Origin: Kribbella sp. VKM Ac-2568
Lineage (GTDB): Bacteria; Actinomycetota; Actinomycetes; Propionibacteriales; Kribbellaceae
Length of the DNA: 64,000 nucleotides
Reading direction: 5' to 3'
Assembly (NCBI RefSeq): GCF_004345365.1
Contig: NZ_SLVF01000001.1
Coordinates: 372,001-436,000, forward strand
A program made the translations under genes and the position numbers. Every line of letters begins with the position of its first letter. Position 1 is the stretch's first letter. The notes under the pieces were generated by a model. It did not search any database and had not been told where the DNA came from. It worked only from the letters and a program-made list of their open reading frames with translations. This document shows positions 53,079-61,382 of this stretch, piece after piece.

Positions 53079-53133
53079 TTGACCCGGGCATATCTGAAGC
53101 ATTAACTTCATAGTTATGAAGCAATCACTTCAG
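53079..53133. promoter_or_regulatory. Promoter with four alternating half-site operator (ArsR-like/MFS)
   Basis: Four 5-bp half-sites alternate in orientation at even 11-bp spacing: TGAAG-N6-CTTCA-N6-TGAAG-N6-CTTCA (53095–53132). The inner pair forms CTTCATA-GT-TATGAAG (53106–53121). All are centred at 53113.5. A promoter TTGACC (53079–53084), N18, TAACTT (53103–53108) places the MFS transcription start at its ATG (53116), inside the operator. This suggests two dimers on one helix face. Confidence 0.7.
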
Positions 53134-54405
53134 ACTTCGATCTGGTCCTTCCGCGATCTCCGCCTCGTGCTGCCCGCCCGCGCCCTGTCGTACGCCGGTG
53201 ACTCGATCGCGCTGATCGCCTTGATGCTGCGGGTTTCCGGCGACGGTGGGCCGGGCGCGATCACCGCGCTGCTGCTGGCCTTCGCCGTACCGACGGTGGT
53301 GATGATCCCGTTCGCCGGCCGGATCGTGGACAGCTACGACTCGCGGACCGTGCTGGTCTGGTCGTCCCTGCTGCAGGCGGCCGCAGGGGTCGGGCTGGCG
53401 TTCTGCCACGGTCTGGCCGCCACGCTCGCACTGGTCTGCGTCCTGCAGGTCGGCCAAGCCGTCGCGGGACCCGCGTGGGGCGCCCTGATTCCGCGGATCG
53501 TCGGCGAGGACCTGGTCGGTCGCACTACCGGCACGAGCCAGGCCTTGATCGGCGTGGCGACGCTGGCCGGGTCAGCCGTCGGCGGCGTACTGGTCGGCTG
53601 GTCCGGTGATCGCGGGGCTCTGCTGGTGGACGCCTCGACCTTCCTCGGGCTTGCGCTCGTCGCCCGGGTGGTCCGGACCCGCCGCAGCCCCGAGCCGGGC
53701 GCAGTACGGGAGCGCGGCGCGCTGATGGCCGGCCTGCGGAGTATGTTCGCGGACCCGCTGCTGCGGATCCTGGTCCCGGCGCTGTGGGTGTTCGTCCTGG
53801 TGGGAGAGGCCGTGAACGTGGTCGAGGTCTTCCTGATCACGGACGAGATCGGCCTCGGCCCGAGCGGGTACGGCGGCGTCCTGGCGGCCCAGGGTGCCGG
53901 CGCGATCGCCGGTGCCTGGTTCACCGGCCGGCTGCGGACCGACAAGGCCCGCTCACACGCTGTTCTCGCCGGTACGGCGGCGATCGGGGTGTCCTGCGTC
54001 CTGATGGGCCTGGCCGGCGGAGTGGTCCCGCTCGTGATCGGCGCCGTCGCGGTCGGATTCGGCAGCGGCATGCTGAACGCCGCGACCAGCACGCTGGTGG
54101 TGACCAGGTCGGCGGAACTGGTCCGGGGCCGGGTGATCGCCGCGCTGGGCGGCACCGCCCGTGCCTTCAGCCTGCTGGCCCTTCTCCTCGGCGGCCTGGC
54201 CGGCTCCGTCCTGGGGCCCCGGGCAACATTCGTGACCGGCGGCATCGGCTGCGCCGTCGCGGCGGTGGCCGCCGGAGTACTCCTGACTCGGGCCGGGAGG
54301 CGGCCTGCGGGCGACCGACCCGAGGAGGTTGAGCAGGGTGCCGCCGAGGCCGGCCCGCGTTCCGCAGTACTAATGGATTCGGTCGAGAGGGGAGTCAGTC
54401 ACTAG
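53116..54405 (+). CDS. MFS exporter divergent from ArsR-like regulator
   Basis: A 429-residue MFS transporter of about 12 segments: FRDLRLVLPARALSYAGDSIALIALMLRV, MIPFAGRIVDSYDSRTVLVWSSLLQAAAG (motif A-like loop), GPAWGALIPRIVGEDLVGRTTGTSQ and AVGGVLVGWSGDRGALLVD. It resembles the MFS_3/TsgA-like drug-exporter group. The start at ATG 53116 is leaderless (TAACTT 7 nt upstream) and lies within the operator. The last ~30 residues are a soluble tail. Substrate unknown. Confidence 0.87.
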   Translation: MKQSLQTSIWSFRDLRLVLPARALSYAGDSIALIALMLRVSGDGGPGAITALLLAFAVPTVVMIPFAGRIVDSYDSRTVLVWSSLLQAAAGVGLAFCHGLAATLALVCVLQVGQAVAGPAWGALIPRIVGEDLVGRTTGTSQALIGVATLAGSAVGGVLVGWSGDRGALLVDASTFLGLALVARVVRTRRSPEPGAVRERGALMAGLRSMFADPLLRILVPALWVFVLVGEAVNVVEVFLITDEIGLGPSGYGGVLAAQGAGAIAGAWFTGRLRTDKARSHAVLAGTAAIGVSCVLMGLAGGVVPLVIGAVAVGFGSGMLNAATSTLVVTRSAELVRGRVIAALGGTARAFSLLALLLGGLAGSVLGPRATFVTGGIGCAVAAVAAGVLLTRAGRRPAGDRPEEVEQGAAEAGPRSAVLMDSVERGVSH

Positions 54406-54408
54406 CCT
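54403..54408 (+). promoter_or_regulatory. Putative -10 box of leaderless lysS transcript
   Basis: TAGCCT, sharing its first three bases with the MFS stop codon, ends 7 nt before ATG 54416. No clear Shine-Dalgarno is present. Confidence 0.4.
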
Positions 54409-54415
54409 TTGGGGC

Positions 54416-55936
54416 ATGACTGAGCCACGTGAGAACCCGGTGACCCCCGACAGCGGGCAGGACGACCTGCCCGAGCAGATGCGGGTCCGCCGGGAGAAGC
54501 GTGACCGGCTGCTGGCCGAGGGGGTCGAACCGTACCCGATCACAGTGCCCCGGACCCACCTGCTGAAGGACCTGCGAGCCCGGTACGACGGGCAGGAGCT
54601 CGAGCCGGACACGAAGACCGGTGAGCAGGTCTCCGTCGCCGGCCGGGTGATCTTCCTGCGCAACACCGGCAAGCTCTGCTTCGTCCGGCTGCGCGAGGGA
54701 GACGGTACGGAGCTCCAGGTGATGCTGTCGCTGGCCGACATCGGCGAGGAGGAGCTGGCCAGGTTCAAGGCGCTGGTGGACATCGGCGACCTGCTGTCCG
54801 TGCAGGGCGAGGTGGTGACGAGCCGCCGCGGCGAGCTCTCGGTCCAGGCGACCGCCTGGCAAATGGTCGCCAAGACGCTGCGGCCGCTGCCGAACGAGCA
54901 CAAGCCGCTGAGCGAGGAGTCCCGGGTCCGGCTGCGCTACGTGGACCTGATCGTCCGGCCGGAGGCGCGCGACATGGTCCGCACCAAGGCCGCCGTGCTG
55001 AAGTCGCTGCGCGCCACCCTGGACGCCCAGGACTACGTCGAGGTCGAGACGCCGGTCCTGCAGTTGACCAATGGCGGCGCGGCGGCCCGGCCGTTCCGGA
55101 CCCACCTGAACGCCTTCGACCAGCAGATGCTGCTCCGGATCGCGCTCGAGCTGGATCTCAAGCGCGCGATGATCGGCGGCGTCGACCGGGTCTACGAGAT
55201 CGGCCGGACCTTCCGCAACGAGGGACTCGACTCCACTCACGCCGCGGAATTCTCGATGCTGGAGGCCTATCAGGCCTACGGCGACTACAACACGATGAAG
55301 ACTTTGCTTCGTGATCTAGTCCTGAATGCGGCGGAGGCGGTGGGCCGCACGGTGGTGACCGGACGTGACGGTTCCGAGATCGATCTGAGCGCACCCTGGC
55401 GCGAGGCGAGCGTATTCGACCTGATCTCCGAAGCGGTCGGTGAACCGGTGGACGTGACCACCGACGCGGCCGCCTTGACGAAGCTCGCCGAACAGCACCA
55501 GGTCGACTTGCAGCCGGGCTGGAATGCCGGCGAGATCGCGCTGGAGCTGTACGAGAAGCTGGTCGAGCACACCCTGATCCAGCCCACCTTCGTGCAGGAC
55601 TATCCCGAGTCGGTGCGCCCGCTGGCGAAGCCGCACCGGTCAATTCCCGGTCTGGTCGAGGCTTTCGACCTGATCATCAACGGGGTCGAGCTGGCGCCGG
55701 CGTACTCGGAGCTCAACGACCCGGTGATCCAGCGTGAACGCCTGGTGGCACAGTCGTTGCTGGCCGCGGCCGGCGATCCCGAGGCGATGGACCTGGACGA
55801 GGATTTCCTCCGCGCGATGGAGTTCGGGATGCCGCCGGCCGGCGGGATGGGGATGGGCGTGGACCGGCTGGTGATGCTGTTCACCGGGGCCGGTATCCGC
55901 GAGACGATTCTCTTCCCGCTGCTTCGTCCGGAGTGA
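54416..55936 (+). CDS. lysS: Lysyl-tRNA synthetase (class II)
   Basis: A 506-residue class II LysRS. It has an N-terminal OB-fold anticodon-binding domain (~65–165; VSVAGRVIFLRNTGKLCFVRLREGDGTELQVML) and a catalytic core with motif 2 YEIGRTFRNEGLDSTHAAEFSMLEAY and motif 3 GMGMGVDRLVMLFTG. It charges tRNA-Lys. The C-terminal half differs somewhat from the commonest LysRS type (ELAPAYSELNDP is standard, but HRSIPGLVEAFDLIING varies), so it could be the LysS2-type paralogue; that is not certain. A branched hairpin terminator follows. It precedes lsr2, as in other actinomycetes. Confidence 0.95.
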   Translation: MTEPRENPVTPDSGQDDLPEQMRVRREKRDRLLAEGVEPYPITVPRTHLLKDLRARYDGQELEPDTKTGEQVSVAGRVIFLRNTGKLCFVRLREGDGTELQVMLSLADIGEEELARFKALVDIGDLLSVQGEVVTSRRGELSVQATAWQMVAKTLRPLPNEHKPLSEESRVRLRYVDLIVRPEARDMVRTKAAVLKSLRATLDAQDYVEVETPVLQLTNGGAAARPFRTHLNAFDQQMLLRIALELDLKRAMIGGVDRVYEIGRTFRNEGLDSTHAAEFSMLEAYQAYGDYNTMKTLLRDLVLNAAEAVGRTVVTGRDGSEIDLSAPWREASVFDLISEAVGEPVDVTTDAAALTKLAEQHQVDLQPGWNAGEIALELYEKLVEHTLIQPTFVQDYPESVRPLAKPHRSIPGLVEAFDLIINGVELAPAYSELNDPVIQRERLVAQSLLAAAGDPEAMDLDEDFLRAMEFGMPPAGGMGMGVDRLVMLFTGAGIRETILFPLLRPE

Positions 55937-55963
55937 CCTGATTGCCCGCTGACAGGCGCCGAC

Positions 55964-56029
55964 AAATCGGACCCGGGGACCGTTGCATAGCACAACCAAC
56001 GGCCAAATCCATTCCCGGGTCCGATTTTT
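55964..56029 (+). terminator. Branched hairpin terminator after lysS
   Basis: Outer arms AAATCGGACCCGGG (55964–55977) and CCCGGGTCCGATTT (56014–56027) pair perfectly over 14 bp and end in T5. Inside them a second hairpin CCGTTG…CAACGG (55980–55985 / 55997–56002) can form. This should be a strong terminator for lysS and can also form in the reverse direction. Confidence 0.75.
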
Positions 56030-56230
56030 GTGTCGAACCGTCCTGCAGCCAGCTGAATACCGATGGTCACGACGGATGCGTTGCGTCGCCGGTGCGGAGG
56101 TTTTAGTCACATCTTTCGGTTACATTGTGCCTGTTGAATGACACGGTGCCGGTTTGTGCGGTACAAATCAGGAGCAACAATTCCGCACGTTGATTGTGCC
56201 CGGTGGCGGGCGCGGAAAGGACTGTCATCG

Positions 56231-56563
56231 ATGGCGCAAAGGGTCCAGGTGGTTCTCGAGGACGATCTCGACGGCGGTAAGGCCGACGAGACCGTGACCT
56301 TCGGTCTGGATGGCTCGACGTACGAGATCGACCTGTCCAAGAAGAATGCCGCCAAGTTGCGTGACGCTCTGGCCGCCTACGTCGGAGCGGGGCGCCGGGT
56401 CTCCGCCCGCCGCGGTGGCGCCGGCGGGCGTGCGCGCGGACGGGGCCGGTCCGCGACCGACTCCGCCGACATCCGCGCGTGGGCCAAGGACAACGGCTAC
56501 GAGGTGAGCGAGCGGGGTCGTATCTCCGCCGAGGTGCGGGCGGCGTACAACGACGCCAAGTAA
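56231..56563 (+). CDS. lsr2: Lsr2 nucleoid-associated protein
   Basis: A 110-residue Lsr2: N-terminal dimerisation domain (VQVVLEDDLDGGKADETVTFGLDGSTYEIDLSKKNAAKLRDAL) and C-terminal DNA-binding domain ending IRAWAKDNGYEVSERGRISAEVRAAYNDA, with an RGR-type hook for A+T-rich minor grooves. It silences A+T-rich, often acquired, genes. GAAAGGA precedes ATG 56231. The ~200-bp upstream region is A+T-richer than average, which fits autoregulation. The hipBA A+T-rich promoter in this window would be a natural Lsr2 target. Confidence 0.95.
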   Translation: MAQRVQVVLEDDLDGGKADETVTFGLDGSTYEIDLSKKNAAKLRDALAAYVGAGRRVSARRGGAGGRARGRGRSATDSADIRAWAKDNGYEVSERGRISAEVRAAYNDAK

Positions 56564-56576
56564 TTCCCCGGACTGC

Positions 56577-56606
56577 GGTCCCGGCGCCAGCGATGGCGCC
56601 GGGACC
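56577..56606 (+). terminator. Hairpin terminator after lsr2
   Basis: A perfect 13-bp stem, GGTCCCGGCGCCA-GCGA-TGGCGCCGGGACC, 13 bp after the lsr2 stop. It lacks a T-tract but its stability makes it a likely terminator. Confidence 0.65.
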
Positions 56607-56908
56607 GTCCGCATTCCGGCCGTTTCACACTGTGGACACGACAGGGACGCCATGGCGATACCGGCCTGCGCCGGATAGCTGAGTGGGCAGCGATCTTCGA
56701 GAATTCGCTGGTGGCGAACACCGGGCGCGGCGGGAACACCGGGCCCGGTGCAGAGGTTGTTCCCTTGTGATCCCCAGTTGGCGGCCGTACGAGAGGTCGC
56801 AGCTTGTTCGCTGAGAGCGAGCCTGTCGGTGCCGGGGACTAGCATGCATGTACGGGGGTCGGCCTATACGGCACGTCCGACTCCTCTGAGGCAAGGAGCG
56901 CTTTGGCG
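56607..56908 (+). promoter_or_regulatory. clpC control region with ClgR-type box
   Basis: About 300 bp without a gene before clpC. CGCTGAGAGCG (56810–56820) matches the published ClgR consensus CGCYNANRGCG exactly, within TTCGCTGAGAGCGA. A TAGCAT hexamer (56841–56846) about 20 bp further on can serve as -10, placing the box at the -35/activator position. ClgR activates clpC/clpP in several actinobacteria. AAGGAG (56893–56898) is the ribosome-binding site. The first ~150 bp show nothing I can name. Confidence 0.65.
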
Positions 56909-59443
56909 ATGTTTGAACGATTTACGGACCGCGCCCGTCGGGTAGTCGTCCTGGCCCAGGAAGAGGCCAGGATGCTCAGCCACAACTACATCGGGACCGA
57001 GCACATCCTGCTCGGCCTGATCCACGAGGGTGAGGGTGTCGCCGCCAAGGCTCTCGAGAGCCTGGGTATCTCGCTGGAGGCTGTCCGCTCTCAGGTCGAG
57101 GAGATCATCGGCCAGGGACAGCAGGCTCCGAGCGGGCACATCCCGTTCACCCCTCGCGCCAAGAAGGTACTGGAGCTCTCCCTGCGTGAGGCCCTGCAAC
57201 TGGGCCACAACTACATCGGCACCGAGCACATCCTGCTCGGCCTCATCCGCGAGGGTGAGGGCGTCGCCGCGCAGGTCCTGGTCAAGCTCGGTGCGGACCT
57301 GAACAAGGTCCGTCAGCAGGTCATCCAGCTGCTGAGCGGTTACCAGGGCAAGGAGACGGCGTCCGCCGGCGCGCCCGCCGAGGGTGCGCCCAGCAGCTCC
57401 TTGGTGCTCGACCAGTTCGGCCGGAACCTCACCCAGGCCGCCCGTGAGTCCAAGCTCGACCCGGTGATCGGGCGCGAGAAGGAGATCGAGCGGGTCATGC
57501 AGGTGCTGTCCCGGCGGACCAAGAACAACCCGGTCCTGATCGGTGAGCCGGGCGTCGGCAAGACCGCGATCGTCGAGGGCCTGGCCCAGGCGATCGTGCG
57601 TGGCGACGTGCCCGAGACCCTGAAGGACAAGCAGATCTACACGCTCGACCTCGGCGCGCTGGTGGCCGGGTCGCGCTACCGCGGTGACTTCGAGGAGCGC
57701 CTGAAGAAGGTGCTGAAGGAGATCCGCACCCGCGGCGACATCGTGCTGTTCATCGACGAGATCCACACCCTCGTCGGGGCCGGCGCGGCCGAGGGCGCGA
57801 TCGACGCGGCGAGCATCCTGAAGCCGATGCTGGCCCGTGGTGAGCTGCAGACCATCGGCGCCACCACCCTCGACGAGTACCGCAAGTACGTCGAGAAGGA
57901 CGCCGCCCTGGAGCGCCGCTTCCAGCCGATCCAGGTGGCCGAGCCCTCGATCGCGCACACGATCGAGATCCTCAAGGGCCTCCGGGACCGCTACGAGGCG
58001 CACCACCGCGTCACCATCACCGACCCGGCCCTGGTCGCGTCGGCGCAGATGGCCGACCGGTACATCTCGGACCGTTTCCTGCCGGACAAGGCGATCGACC
58101 TGATCGACGAGGCCGGTTCCCGGTTGCGGATCCGCCGGATGACCGCTCCGCCGGACCTGCGCGAGTTCGACGAGAAGATCGCGAACGTGCGCCGGGAGAA
58201 GGAGTCGGCGATCGACGCCCAGGACTTCGAGCGGGCGGCGGGTCTTCGTGACGACGAGAAGAAGCTCATCAACGCGAAGGCCGAGCGCGAGAAGCAGTGG
58301 AAGGCCGGCGACATGGACGTCGTCGCAGAGGTCGACGAGGAGCTGATCGCGGAGGTGCTCAGCACCGCCACCGGCATCCCCGTCTTCCAGCTGACCGAGG
58401 AGGAGTCCTCCAGGCTGCTGAAGATGGAGTCGGAGCTGGCCAAGCGCTACATCGGCCAGACCGACGCGGTGAAGGCGCTGTCCCGGTCGATCCGGCGGAC
58501 CCGTGCGGGTCTGAAGGACCCGCGCCGGCCGAGCGGCTCGTTCATCTTCGCCGGTCCGTCCGGTGTCGGTAAGACCGAGCTGTCCAAGGCGCTGACCGAG
58601 TTCCTGTTCGGTGACGAGAAGTCGCTGATCAGCCTCGACATGTCGGAGTACTCCGAGAAGCACACGGCCTCGCGGCTGTTCGGTTCGCCTCCCGGGTACG
58701 TCGGCTACGAAGAGGGCGGCCAGCTGACCGAGAAGGTCCGCCGCAAGCCGTTCAGCGTGGTGCTGTTCGACGAGGTGGAGAAGGCCCACCCGGACATCTT
58801 CAACTCGCTGCTGCAGATCCTGGACGAGGGTCGTCTGACCGACGCCCAGGGCCGCGTGGTCGACTTCAAGAACACCATCATCATCATGACCACGAACCTG
58901 GGTACTCGCGACATCTCCAAGGGCAGCCTCGGCTTCTCGCAGACCAGCGACACCTCCGGCTCGTACGAGAAGATGAAGGCGAAGGTGACGGAGGAGCTGA
59001 AGCAGCACTTCCGCCCCGAGTTCCTGAACCGCGTCGACGAGATCGTGGTCTTCCACCAGCACGGCAAGGAAGAGATCGTCAAGATCGTCGACCTGATGGT
59101 CGCGCAGGTGGAGGAGCGGCTGAAGGACAAGGACATGGGCATCGAGCTCACCCCGGCGGCGAAGGCTCTGGTCGCCGAGCGTGGCTTCGACCCGGTTCTG
59201 GGTGCTCGCCCGCTGCGTCGCGCGCTGCAGCGTGACGTGGAGGACGTGCTGGCCGAGAAGATCCTGTTCGGGGAACTGCGTCCCGGCCAGATCGTGCTCG
59301 TCGACGTCGCCCCCGAGGGCACCGTCAGCGAGGACGGCGTGCCGGAGTTCTTCACCTTCCTCGGCACCCCGAAGGCCGCCACCAGCCCGGACCTGGAGCT
59401 GACCGAGATCGCCGGAGGTTCCTCCGGCCTTCAGGACACCTGA
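56909..59443 (+). CDS. clpC: ATP-dependent Clp protease ATP-binding subunit ClpC
   Basis: An 844-residue Hsp100/ClpC1 unfoldase that feeds proteins to ClpP. Domain order: two N-terminal Clp repeats ([37 protein letters not shown] and its copy at ~80–145), D1 AAA with Walker A G212-EPGVGKT, a UVR/M-domain coiled coil (~420–460), and D2 with G549-PSGVGKT and the [15 protein letters not shown]alker B. ATG 56909 is used (AAGGAG 10 nt upstream); TTG 56903 is in frame. Promoter region and ClgR box upstream; strong terminator downstream. Confidence 0.97.
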   Translation: MFERFTDRARRVVVLAQEEARMLSHNYIGTEHILLGLIHEGEGVAAKALESLGISLEAVRSQVEEIIGQGQQAPSGHIPFTPRAKKVLELSLREALQLGHNYIGTEHILLGLIREGEGVAAQVLVKLGADLNKVRQQVIQLLSGYQGKETASAGAPAEGAPSSSLVLDQFGRNLTQAARESKLDPVIGREKEIERVMQVLSRRTKNNPVLIGEPGVGKTAIVEGLAQAIVRGDVPETLKDKQIYTLDLGALVAGSRYRGDFEERLKKVLKEIRTRGDIVLFIDEIHTLVGAGAAEGAIDAASILKPMLARGELQTIGATTLDEYRKYVEKDAALERRFQPIQVAEPSIAHTIEILKGLRDRYEAHHRVTITDPALVASAQMADRYISDRFLPDKAIDLIDEAGSRLRIRRMTAPPDLREFDEKIANVRREKESAIDAQDFERAAGLRDDEKKLINAKAEREKQWKAGDMDVVAEVDEELIAEVLSTATGIPVFQLTEEESSRLLKMESELAKRYIGQTDAVKALSRSIRRTRAGLKDPRRPSGSFIFAGPSGVGKTELSKALTEFLFGDEKSLISLDMSEYSEKHTASRLFGSPPGYVGYEEGGQLTEKVRRKPFSVVLFDEVEKAHPDIFNSLLQILDEGRLTDAQGRVVDFKNTIIIMTTNLGTRDISKGSLGFSQTSDTSGSYEKMKAKVTEELKQHFRPEFLNRVDEIVVFHQHGKEEIVKIVDLMVAQVEERLKDKDMGIELTPAAKALVAERGFDPVLGARPLRRALQRDVEDVLAEKILFGELRPGQIVLVDVAPEGTVSEDGVPEFFTFLGTPKAATSPDLELTEIAGGSSGLQDT

Positions 59444-59467
59444 TCCAGGCTTTGGCCTAGGCAGATC

Positions 59468-59505
59468 GAAGGGGCCCCGCGGACACCAGTCCGCGGGGCC
59501 CCTTC
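59468..59505. terminator. Strong bidirectional terminator after clpC
   Basis: A perfect 17-bp stem, arms 59468–59484 and 59489–59505 (GAAGGGGCCCCGCGGAC / GTCCGCGGGGCCCCTTC), with an ACCA loop. It lies 24 bp after the clpC stop and just beyond the convergent membrane-protein gene, so it can end both. Confidence 0.8.
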
Positions 59506-59512
59506 GCCGTAC

Positions 59513-60688
59513 TCAGGGGCGGTGGCAGACCGCGCAGGAGGTGCGGCGGCGGTAGTAGTAGGCGGCGGTGGCCAGGGCGACCGAGGCGCCCCAGAGCGGG
59601 AACGGGAAGAGGAGCAGGTGGCCGACGTTCTCGAGGATGGAGGCATCGGCTGACCAGTTCAGCTGGAGCAGGGACGCGCTGCCGACCAGGAGGAGGGTCG
59701 CGGCGACGGATCCGGGGATGACCGCCGCTTTGACCGGGACCGGGCGACCCGCGGCGAACGGGATCCAGCGCGGCCAGGTCTCACCCCAAGGCCTGATCAG
59801 GCCGAGAGTCGCGATCCCGGCGGCGAGGGCGATCGTCCCGAGGCCGAGTCCGAACAACCTGATCCCCGGCTCCGCGTCCAGCTGATCCGCGCCGATGCCG
59901 GCCGGGTTCGGCAGCAGCCAGGTCAGCCGGAGCAGCGCGTAGGGGAGCGGGCAGAGCGCCGCCACGACGGTCGCCCAGAACCCCCATCGTCTAGCCGCCT
60001 CAGGCCGCGTCCACCTCGCACTGGGACGCCCGCAGTACACACAGCGGCCGCGCGAGGTCCGCAGCCCTCGTACGCCGAGCACAGCCCAGCCGGCGCCGAG
60101 CAGGAACGCCCCGAAGACCAGCAACGGCCGGGACCCGACCTTCTCCGGTACTCCGGCCAGCCCATGGCCGAGCTCCTTGAAGGCGCCCCAATCGAACAAC
60201 CCGGTGGTCCGCTCGAGAACCACCAGCCCGAGGACGATCGCGAGCAGCACGACCCGGGTAGTCGGCTGCCGCCACGCCCCGGCGATCAGGAGAGCCGCGG
60301 CAGTCGGCAGACCGAGCAGGACCAGCAGGTACCCGGTGACGATGACGACGATGACGCTCGGCGCGAGCAACCCGAACACGACCACCTGCAGTGCCGTGAA
60401 GCCCAGCAACGGCCGGTACGCCGTGGGGCTCCACTCGGTCCGGGTATGCCCCAGAGCAGCCGGCACTCCGAGGAACCCGAGTACTGCGATCAGCCCGGCG
60501 CCCACGTGCTCCGGCAAGAACGCGAGCAGCGAGAGCTTCTCGTTCTCGGGTGGCACCAGGCCGAACGGGTACCAGTCCGCACCCAAGAGCCAGGCCAGCC
60601 CGAGTACGCCGTACAGCAGGGACAGGCAGGCCACGAGCACCGGAAGCCTGGTGGTGGTGCTGCGGATCTGGTCCACGGTGACAGTCAT
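59513..60688 (-). CDS. Polytopic membrane protein of unknown family
   Basis: A 391-residue protein with about 9–10 hydrophobic segments (for example LPVLVACLSLLYGVLGLAWLLGA and PLLGFTALQVVVFGLLAPSVIVVIVTGYLLVLLGLPTAAALL). Two Cys pairs, RCVYCGRP mid-protein and CAVCHRP at the C-terminus, could form zinc or disulfide sites. ATG 60688 follows GGAGGAA; the open frame further upstream belongs to intergenic or neighbouring sequence. It is the third gene of a minus-strand operon. I do not recognise the family. Confidence 0.75.
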   Translation of the reverse strand: MTVTVDQIRSTTTRLPVLVACLSLLYGVLGLAWLLGADWYPFGLVPPENEKLSLLAFLPEHVGAGLIAVLGFLGVPAALGHTRTEWSPTAYRPLLGFTALQVVVFGLLAPSVIVVIVTGYLLVLLGLPTAAALLIAGAWRQPTTRVVLLAIVLGLVVLERTTGLFDWGAFKELGHGLAGVPEKVGSRPLLVFGAFLLGAGWAVLGVRGLRTSRGRCVYCGRPSARWTRPEAARRWGFWATVVAALCPLPYALLRLTWLLPNPAGIGADQLDAEPGIRLFGLGLGTIALAAGIATLGLIRPWGETWPRWIPFAAGRPVPVKAAVIPGSVAATLLLVGSASLLQLNWSADASILENVGHLLLFPFPLWGASVALATAAYYYRRRTSCAVCHRP

Positions 60689-60782
60689 CGATTCCTCCAG
60701 CTTCACGTGCTTCCACGGTCGCGCCGGAGGTACCTCGGCCGCCTCGGTCCCGCGGGTGGTGCCGCTCCCTCCGCCGGGTGAT

Positions 60783-61382
60783 TCAGCGGGTGTTGCGCAG
60801 GCGGGTGACGGCTTCTTGGAGGGCCTCGTCGGTGGGGCGGGTCTGGTGGACGCGGGAGGCGACCAGTTGGGCACTGGCGGCGAGGAGCCAGGTGAAGCCG
60901 GTGATGGCGGCGAGAGCGGGGCCGGGGCCGGCCCAGGAGTCACTGAGCGAGCCGAGGTCGCGCGTCTGCCAGGCACCCGCGATGAAAAGCATGGCGATGA
61001 GCGCGGTGACGGCTGCTGCCGTCTGGCTGTAGATGCTGGCGGTCGTTCGCGTCTGGTCGTCGCGGGAGGAGGCGGTCGCGCGAGCCGGGTCGTCACTGGA
61101 GGAGGCGGGCTGGCGCCGGGGGTGGAGAGCCAGCGCGAGGATCGAGGTGAGGAGCCCGGCCAACCAGGTGAAGGCCACCGACGGCTGGGTCTCCAGGCCG
61201 AGTTGCCAGACCGATAGGCCGAGTCGCCTGCTGAAGGTCCACGGGAGCAGCAGCGTGACACCGGCGGCTAGTGCGGTCAGCAGGGTCACTCGGCCGAACC
61301 AGCGGTGCTGAGAGATCGCGAGCGCCTGCTCCGCGGCGTCCAGCTGGCGCGGGAGTTCCTCGTCGGGAAGGAGGTCGCTCAT
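60783..61382 (-). CDS. Membrane protein of unknown family (operon middle gene)
   Basis: A 199-residue protein: a soluble N-terminus (MSDLLPDEELPRQLDAAEQALAISQHR), then about four hydrophobic segments (VTLLTALAAGVTLLLPW, SVAFTWLAGLLTSILALAL, AAAVTALIAMLFIAGAW, ALAAITGFTWLLAASAQLVA) and a hydrophilic loop rich in Ser/Asp/Arg between them. ATG 61382 overlaps the upstream gene's stop (ATGA). It follows the large propeller protein and precedes the 391-residue protein by 94 bp. No domain assigned. Confidence 0.75.
   Translation of the reverse strand: MSDLLPDEELPRQLDAAEQALAISQHRWFGRVTLLTALAAGVTLLLPWTFSRRLGLSVWQLGLETQPSVAFTWLAGLLTSILALALHPRRQPASSSDDPARATASSRDDQTRTTASIYSQTAAAVTALIAMLFIAGAWQTRDLGSLSDSWAGPGPALAAITGFTWLLAASAQLVASRVHQTRPTDEALQEAVTRLRNTR

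Noticed and set aside
53058..53111. Start of the ArsR-like regulator at ATG 53111
   Set aside because: It would lie inside the operator, and the likely minus-strand -10 sequence would start transcription downstream of it; GTG 53057 gives the usual family N-terminus.
56864..59062. Long open frame antisense to clpC
   Set aside because: Same artefact; the plus strand gives full ClpC motifs and the antisense product is Leu/Val/Asp/Arg-rich without a fold signature.
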